Shown piece after piece: positions 49,196 through 49,229 of a DNA stretch of 49,229 bases; the first letter of the stretch is position 1, and each line of letters starts with the position of its first letter. The position numbers and the translations under genes were made by a program. The notes below the pieces were generated by a model. It did no database searches and was not told where the DNA came from. It saw only the letters and a program-made list of their open reading frames with translations. Source of the DNA: Mycoplasmatota bacterium. Its GTDB lineage: Bacteria > Bacillota_I > Bacilli_A > Izemoplasmatales > Hujiaoplasmataceae. The DNA lies in NCBI GenBank assembly GCA_027859085.1, contig JAQIBJ010000103.1:1-49229 (forward strand), written 5' to 3'.

Positions 49196-49229
49196 TGTTT
49201 TGTGATAAGTATATCTCTATATTTGATAG

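Overview
The window looks like chromosomal DNA of a low-GC, Gram-positive-derived bacterium, most likely a Mollicutes-type lineage that keeps the standard genetic code (Acholeplasma/Izemoplasma-like) or a close Firmicutes relative. This placement is inference. It rests on AT-rich sequence with strong AGGAGG-type ribosome binding sites, TATAAT/TTGACA promoters, a clostridial-style GltX and a complete PDH operon. Tryptophan is written TGG, and TGA ends some genes (catalase, prepilin peptidase), so TGA is a stop here. No rRNA, CRISPR array, prophage or complete insertion sequence is visible.

Layout. 1-1.2 kb: the 3' end of a repeat-built surface protein. 1.4-4.5 kb: a five-gene arsenic operon (arsR, ArsP-type permease, small thioredoxin, arsC, acr3) with a readable promoter and operator. 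4.6-9.6 kb: an InlB-repeat lipoprotein, an LtaS-like enzyme, YaaA, a bacterial eRF1-like (BaeRF) protein and a TetR regulator. 9.7-13.6 kb: an MMPL exporter divergent from tetR, then YbaN and catalase. 13.7-23.4 kb: a type IV pilus / type II secretion-like cluster in two divergent arms. One arm is VanW/G5 protein, PilB, PilC, major pilin, PilD, a fused PilM-PilN and PilO. The other is three minor pilins, the last carrying a beta-helix. An iron alcohol dehydrogenase follows 9 bp later. 24.9-32.1 kb: MATE exporter, lipoate ligase, and the convergent pdhABCD operon that needs lipoate. 32.2-40.9 kb: M48 protease, cysteine desulfidase, GltX, B12-dependent ribonucleotide reductase, AEC transporter and a double-VOC protein. 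41.1-43.4 kb: tRNA-Arg, -Pro, -Cys, -Lys and -Ala around an Xre/membrane-protein pair. 43.4-44.0 kb: a wrecked AzgA-type purine permease still carrying its purine riboswitch. 44.0-49.1 kb: PAP2 phosphatase, TM2 protein, alkyltransferase-like protein, CorA, a PAS-GGDEF diguanylate cyclase and a PatB-type C-S lyase. The last ~115 bases hold a strong hairpin and a possible insertion-sequence end.

How the genes fit together. Lipoate ligase can supply the lipoyl group of PDH E2, and the dihydrolipoamide dehydrogenase closes that cycle. The arsenic operon couples arsenate reduction to two exporters under one ArsR. Catalase, YaaA and the alkyltransferase-like protein point to oxidative and alkylation stress. 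The pilus cluster has all core assembly parts except a PilT retraction ATPase, which is not in this window. The major pilin sits between its own promoter and terminator, which would allow high expression. The most notable single observation is the riboswitch/permease remnant: both the gene and the RNA aptamer seem to be decaying.
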